This document shows, in pieces, positions 40,578 through 49,540 of a DNA stretch of 64,000 nt. Origin of the DNA: Chryseobacterium sp. JJR-5R (GTDB lineage: Bacteria > Bacteroidota > Bacteroidia > Flavobacteriales > Weeksellaceae); the NCBI RefSeq assembly GCF_034047335.1, contig NZ_CP139137.1, positions 2,294,001 through 2,358,000 of the forward strand, written 5' to 3'. How positions within the stretch are numbered: the first letter of the stretch is position 1; the number at the start of each line of letters is the position of its first letter. Below the pieces are notes generated by a model. It did no database searches. It was given only the letters and a program-made list of their open reading frames with translations, and was not told the DNA's origin. The translations under genes and the position numbers were made by a program.

Positions 40578-40609
40578 GCAAAAAAACCGGAGACTTAAAA
40601 TCTCCGGTT
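40578..40609 (-). terminator. Terminator of the DsbA-like gene
   Basis: Stem AACCGGAGA (40585-40593) / TCTCCGGTT (40601-40609). On the minus strand the stem is followed by a T run, 32 bases after the stop of the DsbA-like gene. Confidence 0.85.
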
Positions 40610-40640
40610 AAAAAAAATTGCTAAATATGATGAAATTAAT

Positions 40641-41642
40641 CTATGATTTGAGTGTCCAGACCGAACCGTTTTTGGTGGTCAGCTTTTCAAGGGTGCCTTT
40701 TTCAGAAAGCTCATTTAAAACCTTTTCGCTTTCCATTCTCGGGGTGCCTGATAATTCTGAAAATTCCTTTGCGGTAAGGGAATGATACTTCCCAAACAGG
40801 GTTTCCCAGTTTTTGGAATATTCTGTTTTCTTTGTATCTGCATTTACTTTCAGGATGGCTGTTTCGTAGAAAGCATACGGTTTTGATCCGTACACCATTT
40901 CCCTGCTTCCTTCTTCATTGGTGAAAAACATCGTAGGAAAGCCACGTACGCCCATTGATCTCGCCATATTCAGGTCTTCCTGGAAAAGTTCCTTTGCTTT
41001 CCCTTCGAAATCTGTTTTCAGCTGATCGGTATCAAGTCCGGTTTTCTCTGCTGCCGCAGCAATATGTTCCCATTTTGTGATGTTCTTTTTCTTCAAAAAC
41101 ACCATTTCACGAAGCTCCCTCATGAAATCAACAGCTTTAGTCTTATCCTGAAGCTGTGCTGCTTTAAAGGCAATCGACGGCGGATAGGAAGAATCCAGAG
41201 GATCCTGAAGCCATACGTCCCCGTCTATCGGCATATCATAATACTTGCTTGCGTCATCCCAGTGGTGTGCAACATCAGACGGCTTGCTGATGCCTCCGCT
41301 GTTGTAGCTCCAGTCCGGAAGAAGCCCGCCCATCCTGTATTCAATCTCCACGCTGTTCCCGTATTCAAGTTTAAGCTTTCTCAGCTGCGGCTCAATCCCC
41401 CAGCAGGAAGAGCAGATTGGATCTGTAAAATAAATAACTTTTACGGGTTTATTATTAGCCTGAACATGGATGTTTCCGATCTCCGCTTTTTCGCCCGGCA
41501 TTTCACAGATCCCTGTAGCAGGATCACACAGCAGTGGGTTTGATGTTTTGTTTTCCATTTTTTTACTTTTATTGTTCTGTCCGTTGCAGCTGCCTAACGT
41601 TACTGTAAGGAAAAAGAATGTCAGTATTCTGTAATTTATCAT
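40641..41642 (-). CDS. DsbA-family thioredoxin-like lipoprotein
   Basis: 333 residues. Lipobox LGSC with Cys19, then a spacer, then a DsbA/FrnE-type fold with the redox pair CSSC (Cys77, Cys80) in YFTDPICSSCWG, and a GFPTMFFTNEEG cis-Pro loop near residue 238. Cys39 and Cys46 add a possible second redox pair. It probably handles disulphides on the periplasmic side. The tail (residues 280-333) looks like a small winged-helix-type domain (TAKEFSELSGTPRMESEKVL), unusual in a lipoprotein. It diverges from an HxlR regulator with a conserved-type Cys, so redox-responsive control is plausible. Confidence 0.75.
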   Translation of the reverse strand: MINYRILTFFFLTVTLGSCNGQNNKSKKMENKTSNPLLCDPATGICEMPGEKAEIGNIHVQANNKPVKVIYFTDPICSSCWGIEPQLRKLKLEYGNSVEIEYRMGGLLPDWSYNSGGISKPSDVAHHWDDASKYYDMPIDGDVWLQDPLDSSYPPSIAFKAAQLQDKTKAVDFMRELREMVFLKKKNITKWEHIAAAAEKTGLDTDQLKTDFEGKAKELFQEDLNMARSMGVRGFPTMFFTNEEGSREMVYGSKPYAFYETAILKVNADTKKTEYSKNWETLFGKYHSLTAKEFSELSGTPRMESEKVLNELSEKGTLEKLTTKNGSVWTLKS

Positions 41643-41663
41643 TTCAGGTGATAATCTTAATCA

Positions 41664-41671
41664 CAAAACTA
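41664..41671 (-). promoter_or_regulatory. -7 box of the DsbA-like gene (TAGTTTTG)
   Basis: The minus strand reads TAGTTTTG, a TAnnTTTG match ending 21 bases before ATG 41642, in the divergent gap with the HxlR gene. Confidence 0.5.
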
Positions 41672-41785
41672 ATATTTAATGATGACACCTGCACGGCAGA
41701 TTTCCTTTTGGAAACCGGTTTCCTCTATGAAACTACCCCGATAATTTTTTATACCTTTACCTCATCATATGATACAGTTTGAATT

Positions 41786-42145
41786 ATGAAAAAAGAACCG
41801 CAGCTGAATACCACAGTGGTGTGCAAACACCGGATGAACGCCATAAAAGATGCCATGGAAATCCTGTCCGGAAAATGGAAATTTCATATTTTAGGGACCT
41901 TGCTGCAGGGAGGAAGAATGCGCTTTATGGATCTGCTCAGGGAAATTGACGGGATTGCTGCCAAAATGCTTTCCAAAGAACTGCAGGATATGGAAATCAA
42001 CCGGCTCATTACCCGGACAGTCCTGGATACCAAACCTGTTACGGTAGAATATGAAGTTACGGAATACGGCAGGACCATAGAACCGATTATTGATGAAATT
42101 GCCAACTGGGGCATTGAATACAGAAAATCGCTTTATCATAAATAA
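41786..42145 (+). CDS. HxlR-family transcriptional regulator
   Basis: 119 residues, typical HxlR winged helix: MEILSGKWKFHILGTLLQGGRMRFMDLLREIDGIAAKMLSKEL is the core with the recognition helix, then a wing and dimer helix. Cys13 (in VVCKHR) is at the position used as the thiol switch in several HxlR regulators that sense quinones or hypochlorite. Its divergent neighbour is a disulphide-handling lipoprotein, which fits redox regulation. That the Cys acts as a sensor here is inference. Confidence 0.85.
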   Translation: MKKEPQLNTTVVCKHRMNAIKDAMEILSGKWKFHILGTLLQGGRMRFMDLLREIDGIAAKMLSKELQDMEINRLITRTVLDTKPVTVEYEVTEYGRTIEPIIDEIANWGIEYRKSLYHK

Positions 42146-42149
42146 TAAA

Positions 42150-42174
42150 AACCGGCAATTTTAAGTTGCCGGTT
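42150..42174. terminator. Hairpin between the HxlR and endonuclease V genes
   Basis: Stem AACCGGCAA (42150-42158) / TTGCCGGTT (42166-42174). T-rich sequence is found mainly on the minus-strand side, so it serves the convergent minus gene at least. Confidence 0.65.
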
Positions 42175-42325
42175 GGAAAAACAAAAATTGATATGGATAT
42201 GATTGATATGTGTTTTTGTTGTTACAAATTTATATTTATTTAGAATTAATAAAAATAATAAATCTGTGATATTCGTCAGCTTTTTGATATTTGCTGTCAG
42301 CAATCCTACTTATTTCTGGTATGAT

Positions 42326-42829
42326 TTATCGCATCCTTGTCAGCTGATCCAGTTTTTTCAGCAGTGCGGGCATCCTGGAATTTCCATGCATTTTTTCTAC
42401 TTTTGCTTTGATTTCATCTGCATCGGCACCTTTCACCGTGAGGAACAGCGGCGTTTCACTTTCTCCCCTAAAGATTATCTTCCGTTGAAGGTCAGGAGTA
42501 TTGAATTCATTTTTGGCAATTCCGATAACCGGGAACCTTTCTTCCAGTGCTTCATAAAGATACTCTCCCAGCCCCATTTTACCTCCATTGCCCAGCGTAA
42601 CATAGCCGTCAACAATAATGAGGTCGCCTTCATGCAGCTTAATCTGTTTTAAGAGACTGAGGATACAGGGCAGCTCCCTTTTATAGAATGCACCGCTTTC
42701 ATATCCGGAGGCAGTTTCCGTTTTCTCCATGAAAATCCGGGTTTCTTTTTCAGAAGTCCATTCTTCAAAAACAATGCACACAGTATGGGCATGGTCATCA
42801 AAATAATAGGTATCAAAAGCGTAAATCAT
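42326..42829 (-). CDS. Endonuclease V homologue (short form)
   Basis: 167 residues, shorter than E. coli Nfi. It begins AFDTYYFD with an early metal-binding Asp, and carries IIVDGYVTLGNGGKMGLGEYL and FPVIGIAKNEF, which correspond to the VDG and IGVAK blocks of endonuclease V, an enzyme that nicks DNA or RNA near deoxyinosine. Some canonical residues, such as the His after VDG, are not seen, so activity is uncertain. The family call is from motif resemblance only. The VOC gene lies 32 bases upstream, so the two may be cotranscribed. Confidence 0.6.
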   Translation of the reverse strand: MIYAFDTYYFDDHAHTVCIVFEEWTSEKETRIFMEKTETASGYESGAFYKRELPCILSLLKQIKLHEGDLIIVDGYVTLGNGGKMGLGEYLYEALEERFPVIGIAKNEFNTPDLQRKIIFRGESETPLFLTVKGADADEIKAKVEKMHGNSRMPALLKKLDQLTRMR

Positions 42830-42861
42830 GTCCTGTTTATAATTATTTATTACTGCCAGGT

Positions 42862-43230
42862 TTATTTACTGAAAAATTCCCCGAAATGCCATAAAATTCC
42901 GCTGGGGTCCTGCACAAAACATTCTTTCCCCCACGGCATGGTTTTAACAGGTGTCAGCCGGACTGTCTCATATTTTTCCGGCAGCCTGAGACCTGTCAGA
43001 TAATCCCAAAATGCATCTGCATCATCCACTTCGATAAAAAGCATTGTATTGCCGATCCAGTCTTTTACGTAAGCATCCTGAAGATAGAAACCCGTCCTGT
43101 TCCACTGGAATAAAGACAGGTTACTTTCAAGAACGGTCTCTTCGAAGCCGAGATCTGAATAAAATTCCCTGCTGATCTTAAAGTTTTCAGAACCTACAAA
43201 AGGCCGGATTGATTTTATATTCTGTTTCAT
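42862..43230 (-). CDS. VOC-superfamily (glyoxalase/bleomycin-resistance-like) protein
   Basis: 122 residues with the paired beta-alpha-beta-beta-beta plan: IRPFVGSENFKISREFYSDLGF, a middle AFWDYLTGLRLPEKY, and the closing GKECFVQDPSGILWHFGEFF with a metal-ligand-like Glu/His set. VOC proteins include glyoxalases, ring-cleavage dioxygenases and drug-binding resistance proteins; the substrate cannot be told. It lies just upstream of the endonuclease V homologue on the same strand. Confidence 0.8.
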   Translation of the reverse strand: MKQNIKSIRPFVGSENFKISREFYSDLGFEETVLESNLSLFQWNRTGFYLQDAYVKDWIGNTMLFIEVDDADAFWDYLTGLRLPEKYETVRLTPVKTMPWGKECFVQDPSGILWHFGEFFSK

Positions 43231-43417
43231 TTTGTACGGTTCTTCCTGTGTTTAAAAGTCATTTCAAGTTTTATTTCTTTTTTTCAGTGCATTCAGACAA
43301 CGCATTTTCTGTAACGGTATTTCTTACAGCCTGAATCTGAGGAATATCTTCAATTCCTGATTCAGGATTTTTATTTGACCGAAACCTGACTAAAGAAAAC
43401 GGCTTTTCGCCTGTTTA

Positions 43418-44464
43418 TTATTTTTTGTCAACTACAATTCTTGCCGGCCTGTTGGCGATTTCCCAGGCTGTGGCGAAAACAAGCTGGGTCCTTTTTTTCA
43501 GCAGCTCATAATCAATTTTCTCAGCATCATCAGTCGGCTTATGGTAGTCTTCATGGATCCCGTCAAAGAAAAATGCGACAGGAACATTATTTTTTGCAAA
43601 ATTATAATGGTCCGATCGGTAATACAGCCTTTGGGTATCTTTGGGATCATCGTATTTATAGTTCAGTTCCAGGGTATTGGTTTTCTTGTTGGCGGCTTCA
43701 TTAATAACTTTTAATTCAGAGCTTAACATTTCAGACCCGATTACATAGACATACTGTTTGCCTCTGTTTTCAGGATCATCGCGCCCGATCATATCAATAT
43801 TTAAATCAACCACCGTATTGGCCAAAGGAAAAACAGGATTGTCCGTATAATATTCAGATCCGAATAACCCGTGTTCCTCTCCTGTTACATGCAGGAATAA
43901 AATGGATCTCTTCGGGCCGTTCCCTGCTTTCCTGGCACTCTGGAAGGCTTTGGCGATTTCCATCACGCCTACCGTACCGCTTCCGTCATCATCTGCCCCG
44001 TTATATACTACGCCATTCTGGGTACCTACATGGTCATAATGCGCAGACACCACTACAATTTCCTCAGGCTTTTCAGAACCTTCGATAAATGCCAGGATAT
44101 TTTCGGAATCAGGAAGGTTTCCTCCGCCTCTTTTTTTCATGAAATCTGCAGGTACTTTCTGATAATAGGAGCCGAGGGCTTTCGGATATGAAATACCGAG
44201 GCCTTTATAATAATTGATCATGTACTCGCCTGCTTTCTTCTGACCTGGACTTCCGGTGTCCCTTCCTTCCATTTCATCAGAAGCAATAACATATAAGTTT
44301 TTCTTCAGATCAGCTGTTGTAATTTCCTTATAGGCAGCAAGAAAGGCTTTATCGCCTTTTGCATCAGATGAAGTGGCCGGCGAAGCTGCACCGCCGGAAT
44401 TTTTAGCTGTTCCGCAGCTTACCAGTACCGCTACCGAAAACAGGGGAATGAATAGTTTTCTCAT
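43418..44464 (-). CDS. M28-family zinc metallopeptidase (lipoprotein)
   Basis: 348 residues. Lipobox VLVSC with Cys17, a Ser/Ala-rich linker, then the M28 aminopeptidase core: VSAHYDHVG (His142, Asp144), GADDDGSG (Asp158), HVTGEEHGLFGSEYY (Glu196/197 catalytic pair), LNIDMIGRD and a C-terminal His (SDHYNFAKNNVP, then HEDYHKPTDD). It removes amino acids from peptides outside the inner membrane. The stop codon is followed at once by a second in-frame stop and a GC-rich short hairpin. Confidence 0.88.
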   Translation of the reverse strand: MRKLFIPLFSVAVLVSCGTAKNSGGAASPATSSDAKGDKAFLAAYKEITTADLKKNLYVIASDEMEGRDTGSPGQKKAGEYMINYYKGLGISYPKALGSYYQKVPADFMKKRGGGNLPDSENILAFIEGSEKPEEIVVVSAHYDHVGTQNGVVYNGADDDGSGTVGVMEIAKAFQSARKAGNGPKRSILFLHVTGEEHGLFGSEYYTDNPVFPLANTVVDLNIDMIGRDDPENRGKQYVYVIGSEMLSSELKVINEAANKKTNTLELNYKYDDPKDTQRLYYRSDHYNFAKNNVPVAFFFDGIHEDYHKPTDDAEKIDYELLKKRTQLVFATAWEIANRPARIVVDKK

Positions 44465-44526
44465 TATAGAATAATTTGTTTAAAATTAACAAAATTTATT
44501 TAATCCGTAATGAACGGCTAATTTCT

Positions 44527-44534
44527 TATATTTG
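44527..44534 (+). promoter_or_regulatory. -7 box of the aminotransferase gene (TATATTTG)
   Basis: An exact TAnnTTTG match ending 18 bases before ATG 44553. Confidence 0.5.
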
Positions 44535-44552
44535 AGATACCAACAATAACCT

Positions 44553-45692
44553 ATGGAGAAAGTTTACGGATTTACCCATTACTCATTTTTTACGGAAATG
44601 TCTGAGCTTGCCTCCAGACACAACAGCTTTGATCTCTCGCTGGGCCTGGCAGACTTTGATATTGACCCGCGCTTGAAAGGTTTTTTAAAAGAAGCCGCAG
44701 AGCAGAACACCCATAACTATGAACCGCTGGCAGGAAATCCCTTGCTGATTCAGAATGTTATTAATTTTAACCTGGAAAGAAAAAACAGCATTAAGCTGAA
44801 GGAAAATGAAGTGACCATAACACCCTGTGCAACCTTTACTTTGTATACAGCGCTTAAATGTATTTTAAACCCGGGAGATGAAGTGATTGTCATTCAGCCT
44901 TCCTATTATACCTACAGCCCTTCTATTGTACTGAATAACGGCGTTCCGGTCTACTATGATCTTGACACTGATTTCAGCATAAACCCGGAAAAGCTTCAGC
45001 ACTGTATCTCTGACAGGACGAAAGCCATTATCATCAACTCACCGCAGAACCCTACAGGGAAAATGTGGACTGAGAATGACTGGAATATTGTATACGGATT
45101 GATAAAAGACCGGGACATTTACCTTATTTCAGAGGAGATCTACGATACGTACTGTTATGACGGAACGGAACATTACAGCTCATTCATGCATCCTGAACTC
45201 AGGAAACTGACGTTCTGTATTTTTTCGTTCGGTAAAATGTTCCATTCCACAGGCTGGAAAGTAAGTTATTTATTAGCTGATCCGGATCTTACCGCTAAAT
45301 TCCGTTGCCATCAGCAATACATTTCCTATAGTGCCAATGCGCCTTGCCAGTATGCCATTGCCAGATACCTTGAGGTTTTTGACCCGTCTGAAAACCGGAT
45401 CCTGATGCAGAAAAAAAGAGACCTGTTTAATGAGCTGATTCAAGATACCCCTCTAGTTGCAGAACGTATAGCTGAAGGGGCTGTTTTTCAGGTCGTCAAT
45501 TTCAGGGATGTATCAAAAACCATGACGGATGTAGAATTCTCTAAATGGCTTACCGTTGAAAAAAAAGTTTCCTGTCTTCCGCTGTCGGCTTTTTATGATT
45601 CAAAACAAAATTCTGATTACATCCGGTTCAGCTTTGCCAAAAAAGATGAACTCATTATTGATGCCCTGGAACACCTGAGGAAAAATTTATAA
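44553..45692 (+). CDS. Class I/II PLP aminotransferase, methionine aminotransferase-like (YbdL type)
   Basis: 379 residues. Type I fold: substrate-side NYEPLAGNPLLIQNVI, TPCATFTLYTALK, the INSPQNPTGKMW motif (Asn binding PLP), EEIYDTYCYDG (Asp), and the Schiff-base lysine in SFGKMFHSTGWKVSYL, with a closing YIRFSFAK Arg near residue 360. The pattern is that of the YbdL/kynurenine aminotransferase subgroup, which prefers methionine or aromatic amino acids. Single-gene unit with promoter and terminator. Confidence 0.85.
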   Translation: MEKVYGFTHYSFFTEMSELASRHNSFDLSLGLADFDIDPRLKGFLKEAAEQNTHNYEPLAGNPLLIQNVINFNLERKNSIKLKENEVTITPCATFTLYTALKCILNPGDEVIVIQPSYYTYSPSIVLNNGVPVYYDLDTDFSINPEKLQHCISDRTKAIIINSPQNPTGKMWTENDWNIVYGLIKDRDIYLISEEIYDTYCYDGTEHYSSFMHPELRKLTFCIFSFGKMFHSTGWKVSYLLADPDLTAKFRCHQQYISYSANAPCQYAIARYLEVFDPSENRILMQKKRDLFNELIQDTPLVAERIAEGAVFQVVNFRDVSKTMTDVEFSKWLTVEKKVSCLPLSAFYDSKQNSDYIRFSFAKKDELIIDALEHLRKNL

Positions 45693-45737
45693 TTGGTTTT
45701 AGCTATACAATTTCGGCAGATGGCTTATTGCCTGTGA

Positions 45738-45762
45738 AAATATCTTATCAGATATTTTTTTT
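45738..45762 (+). terminator. Terminator of the aminotransferase gene
   Basis: AAATATC (45738-45744) pairs with GATATTT (45751-45757) and is followed by a T run. A weak but standard intrinsic terminator. Confidence 0.65.
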
Positions 45763-45771
45763 ATAAAATGA

Positions 45772-45797
45772 TAAAGCACCGCTGATGCAGTGCTTTA
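45772..45797 (-). terminator. Terminator of the membrane pyrophosphatase gene
   Basis: TAAAGCAC (45772-45779) and GTGCTTTA (45790-45797) form an 8-bp stem, extendable into GC pairs around TGAT, with T-rich sequence on the minus-strand side (45757-45771). Confidence 0.65.
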
Positions 45798-45815
45798 CCT
45801 GTTATTTCAATAGGT

Positions 45816-48539
45816 TTAGAGTGATAAAACCCTGATGTCAATCCTCCTGTTTTTTGCCATACATTCGTCTGTATCGTTGGCTTCGCAGACCGGATGCTGA
45901 GCCCCGTACCCTTCTGCTTCCAACCGGTCTCCGGCAACACCCAGCTCCAGCAATTTCAGCCTGGCTGTCTGAGCCCTGAGATTGGAAAGGGTCTGGTTGC
46001 TTTCTTCATTTCCTGTATTGTCGGTATATCCTCCCAGTTTTATTTTAAGATTCGGATAAGCATTAAGAATTTCCGCTAAATTCAGCAGCTGTGCTTCGGA
46101 ACCTGCACGTAATTCGCTTGAACCGGTCTCGAAATAAAGATTTTCAATCGTAAACCATTTGTTCGGATCCAATAATGACTGGTCTTTGTTCTTTATCAGC
46201 TGGTACATCTGAAGCAGTCGGCTGTTCCCTCCAATGGAAATTTTCTTTCCGCCTTTCAGCTGTACTTCCTGAAGAGTTCCGGTATCATAGACGAAGTCGC
46301 CGTTTTCATTTAAATACCCTTTAATCTCCGCCGGAACCAGTATTGCTGCCGTATTTCCCACAGTTTGGGTACTCTTCATTCCGGTTAAGCTTTCAATTTT
46401 AGCGGCTCTGTTTGCTTCTATTTTGTCTTTATGCAGTATGGCTAGGGTCGGGGCAATAACCAGCGAAACAATAGACATGAGTTTGATCAGGATATTCATG
46501 GACGGCCCTGAAGTATCTTTGAAAGGATCTCCCACGGTATCACCTGTTACTGATGCTTTATGCGGTTCTGAGCCCTTGTAGTACATCTGGCCGTTGATAT
46601 CCACTCCTTTTTCAAAAGATTTTTTGGCATTGTCCCAGGCCCCTCCTGCATTGTTCTGGAACATACCCATCAGTACCCCGCATACGGTTGCACCGGCTAA
46701 GAAACCGCCCAATACTTCCGGCCCGAAAATAAATCCGATCAACAACGGTGAAACAATGGCAATTGCTCCGGGAAGCATCATTTTCCTGATGGACGCATCG
46801 GTAGAAATCGCAACGCATTTTTCATATTCGGGACGTGCCGTGCCTTCCAAAATCCCGGGAATTTCCCGGAACTGCCTGCGTACTTCCTCTACCATCGCCA
46901 TGGCTGCCTGCCCTACGGCTGTAATGGCAAGGGATGAAAATATGAAAGGAATCATTCCGCCTACAAACAATCCGGCCAGTACGTCGGCTCTGTAAATATC
47001 AATGCCGTCAATGCCTGCAATGCCTACGAATGCGGCAAATAAGGCTAAAGCGGTTAAAGCGGCGGAAGCGATGGCAAATCCTTTTCCTGTAGCGGCTGTT
47101 GTGTTTCCCACGGCGTCCAGTATATCGGTTCTTTCACGGACTTCTTTCGGGAGCTCGCACATTTCCGCAATTCCGCCTGCATTATCTGCAATCGGCCCGA
47201 ATGCATCAATGGCAAGCTGCATGGCAGTTGTGGCCATCATTCCGGCGGCGGCAATCGCCACACCGTACAGTCCGGCACACAAGTAGGAGCCATAGATGCC
47301 TCCGGCCAGAACAATAATCGGCAGCAAAGTAGACTCCATCCCAACGGAAAGCCCGCCAATGATATTGGTGGCATGCCCTGTTGAAGACTGCCTTACAATA
47401 CTGGAAACGGGCCTTTTCCCCATTGCCGTATAATATTCTGTGATAATGCTCATTAAGGTTCCTACAATCAGACCGACCATAATTGCCCCGAAGACACCCA
47501 TTTTAGTAAATTCGTGGCCTCTTAAAACCATTTTATCCGGCAAAATATAAGTTACGAGAAAATATGAAACGATTGCGGTAATGACAATACTTCCCCAGTT
47601 CCCCAGATTCAAAGCATTCTGAACATTTGACGTTGATGATCCTTCATGATCATTGATTCTTACCAGTAAAGTCCCGGCCATTGAAAAAAGAATTCCTGTA
47701 CCTGCGATAAGCATCGGCAAAAGGATCGGGGCAAAGCCACCGAAAGCATCTTCAGACATGGTTTCCCTTCCCAATACCATCGTAGCTAAAACCGTGGCTA
47801 CGTAAGACCCGAATAAGTCGGCTCCCATTCCGGCAACATCCCCAACATTATCCCCTACATTATCTGCAATGGTAGCGGGATTCCTTGGATCGTCTTCAGG
47901 AATTCCGGCTTCCACTTTTCCTACCAGGTCGGCGCCTACATCAGCTGCCTTGGTATAAATACCGCCGCCTACCCTGGCAAATAAGGCAATTGATTCTGCA
48001 CCCAGGGAAAATCCTGTAAGGATTTCAATGGTTCTTTTCATTTCATCAGAATCCACTGTGGCATCAGGTGCAAAAATCTGTCTGATGATTAAAAATAAAG
48101 CACCCAGCCCTAAGACAGCCAATCCGGCAACGCCCATTCCCATTACGGATCCTCCGGTAAAAGAAACTTTTAAAGCTTTAGACAGTGAAGTTTTTGCGGC
48201 CTGTGTAGTCCTTACATTGGCTTTTGTGGCAATCTTCATCCCGATGAACCCGGCAAGTGCAGAGAATACAGCGCCGATAGCGAAGGCAAGGCCGATGGTC
48301 CAGTGGGAATCTGCGTTGCTCGCACCCATTATGGCTAATAAAACAGCTACAATAACTACAAAATACAACAAAATTCTGTACTCGGCTTTCAGAAAAGCCA
48401 TAGCACCGTCAGCAATATAGCCGCTGATTGTTTTCATCTTTTCATCTCCGGCATCCTGCTTACTTACCCAGTTACTCTGAAGAAATGTGTACAGTAGAGC
48501 AATGACACCAAAAATTGGCACTAATAAGAATAAATCCAT
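45816..48539 (-). CDS. hppA: Membrane-bound ion-pumping pyrophosphatase with C-terminal OmpA domain
   Basis: 907 residues, about 200 more than a usual membrane PPase. Residues 1-700 show about 16 membrane helices and the PPi site: [40 protein letters not shown] and the later [22 protein letters not shown] has Ala where K-independent enzymes have Lys, pointing to a K-stimulated pump. The final part (about 797-907) is an OmpA/MotB-type peptidoglycan-binding domain ([34 protein letters not shown]). Membrane PPases place both ends on the periplasmic side, so this domain could hold the pump to the cell wall. The pump couples PPi hydrolysis to export of Na or H; which ion cannot be fixed here. A soluble PPase gene lies just upstream. 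Confidence 0.9.
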   Translation of the reverse strand: MDLFLLVPIFGVIALLYTFLQSNWVSKQDAGDEKMKTISGYIADGAMAFLKAEYRILLYFVVIVAVLLAIMGASNADSHWTIGLAFAIGAVFSALAGFIGMKIATKANVRTTQAAKTSLSKALKVSFTGGSVMGMGVAGLAVLGLGALFLIIRQIFAPDATVDSDEMKRTIEILTGFSLGAESIALFARVGGGIYTKAADVGADLVGKVEAGIPEDDPRNPATIADNVGDNVGDVAGMGADLFGSYVATVLATMVLGRETMSEDAFGGFAPILLPMLIAGTGILFSMAGTLLVRINDHEGSSTSNVQNALNLGNWGSIVITAIVSYFLVTYILPDKMVLRGHEFTKMGVFGAIMVGLIVGTLMSIITEYYTAMGKRPVSSIVRQSSTGHATNIIGGLSVGMESTLLPIIVLAGGIYGSYLCAGLYGVAIAAAGMMATTAMQLAIDAFGPIADNAGGIAEMCELPKEVRERTDILDAVGNTTAATGKGFAIASAALTALALFAAFVGIAGIDGIDIYRADVLAGLFVGGMIPFIFSSLAITAVGQAAMAMVEEVRRQFREIPGILEGTARPEYEKCVAISTDASIRKMMLPGAIAIVSPLLIGFIFGPEVLGGFLAGATVCGVLMGMFQNNAGGAWDNAKKSFEKGVDINGQMYYKGSEPHKASVTGDTVGDPFKDTSGPSMNILIKLMSIVSLVIAPTLAILHKDKIEANRAAKIESLTGMKSTQTVGNTAAILVPAEIKGYLNENGDFVYDTGTLQEVQLKGGKKISIGGNSRLLQMYQLIKNKDQSLLDPNKWFTIENLYFETGSSELRAGSEAQLLNLAEILNAYPNLKIKLGGYTDNTGNEESNQTLSNLRAQTARLKLLELGVAGDRLEAEGYGAQHPVCEANDTDECMAKNRRIDIRVLSL

Positions 48540-48850
48540 AGTTTAATATTTTTTTGGTAATAGATTATTAAATATAACAAATAATTTACTTGAAAAGAAT
48601 ATAAATATGTACAACTTTCAGAATCAGATATTTAAAAGCTGTTTATATTTATCAAAATGTACAATTCCCGCTGACAATGGCGGTTATGGAAATTATTCTG
48701 ATCACTTATTACTGAATATGAAAATCAAAAGATAACCGCAATCAGGCTTTAAAAGTTTCAGGCTTCAGAACTGGCATAAACAAAATCTTCACGGAAAGCT
48801 TTTTCCATAGCCGGAAGTTTTTAAAAACTATTTTAAATGATGTCCAATAA
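48540..48850. other. Gap upstream of hppA
   Basis: About 310 AT-rich bases without a gene. No exact TAnnTTTG box was found on the minus strand, so the hppA promoter is undefined. The 61-codon frame across part of it (48742-48927) overlaps a terminator and shows no protein-like character. Confidence 0.5.
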
Positions 48851-48889
48851 AAAAGGATAAACGAAATTCGTTTATCCTTTTTATTTTTA
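48848..48889. terminator. Strong bidirectional terminator after ppa
   Basis: A near-perfect 30-bp palindrome (AAAAGGATAAACGAA at 48851-48865 and its complement at 48867-48881) with A and T tracts on both sides, just after the ppa stop. Confidence 0.85.
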
Positions 48890-48904
48890 AAGAGAATATG
48901 ATAA

Positions 48905-49516
48905 CTATCCTCCGTATTTGTTGGCATAATCTTCCTGAGAAGCTGTAATTACTTTTCTGGCGTGCTCGGCACCGTATACTTCCTGGATTCTGCATTTTGC
49001 AGGCTCATCCGGCAAATTTTTGTAAGTCAGGAAATAGTGCATTAATCGTTTCACTTCTGCGTCAGGCAATTCTGAAATATCCCTGAAGTGCCCGAAAGCA
49101 TGGTCTCCGATCATTACAGCAACAATTTTATCATCAGCTTCCCCTCCGTCAATCATTTTAAAGCCGCCGATCGGAATAGCCTCCATCAATAAACCTCCTG
49201 AATGGATGTTGTGGGAACTCAAAACACAGATATCAAGCGGGTCATGATCTCCCATAGTCACATCTTCCGCCCCTCTTTCAACTGCCAGTTTCATGACAGC
49301 AGCATCACAGTAGGTTCTCGGAACAAAGCCGTACAGAGCCGGGATAATATTTGAGAATTTTTGAGGCCTGTCCACCTTCAGAAAACCGGTTTCTTTATCT
49401 ACTTCATATTTAATGGTATCAGAAGGAACAATCTCCACGAAAACATTAACAACATTCGGCGCATCTGGTCCTGCAGAAATCCCGTGCCATGGATGTGCTT
49501 TAAAATTTGGAATCAT
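48905..49516 (-). CDS. ppa: Inorganic pyrophosphatase, soluble family I
   Basis: 203 residues. Family I signature ERGAEDVTMGDHDPLDICVLS carries the catalytic Asp set (the usual DGDPLDV is DHDPLDI here). VFVEIVPSDTIKYEVDKETG near the start holds the substrate Lys and Glu. It hydrolyses PPi in the cytoplasm to drive biosynthesis forward. Having a soluble PPase next to the ion-pumping membrane PPase means the same substrate can be either wasted as heat or used to charge the membrane. The small membrane protein gene lies 24 bases upstream and may be cotranscribed. Confidence 0.93.
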   Translation of the reverse strand: MIPNFKAHPWHGISAGPDAPNVVNVFVEIVPSDTIKYEVDKETGFLKVDRPQKFSNIIPALYGFVPRTYCDAAVMKLAVERGAEDVTMGDHDPLDICVLSSHNIHSGGLLMEAIPIGGFKMIDGGEADDKIVAVMIGDHAFGHFRDISELPDAEVKRLMHYFLTYKNLPDEPAKCRIQEVYGAEHARKVITASQEDYANKYGG

Positions 49517-49540
49517 TATTTAATTTTATTTATTTTTTAG

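Noticed and set aside
42203..42652. 149-codon plus-strand frame opposite the endonuclease V homologue
   Set aside because: The minus-strand frame has recognisable VDG and IGIAK motifs; this one has none and is rich in Phe and Cys, a typical shadow.
43271..43414. 47 open codons in frame just after the M28 peptidase double stop
   Set aside because: There is no start codon, a hairpin lies at its beginning, and an open stretch of that length can occur by chance; it is too weak to call a pseudogene.
48742..48927. 61-codon minus-strand frame overlapping the ppa stop
   Set aside because: It spans a perfect terminator palindrome and reads as Lys/Phe-rich, non-protein-like sequence.
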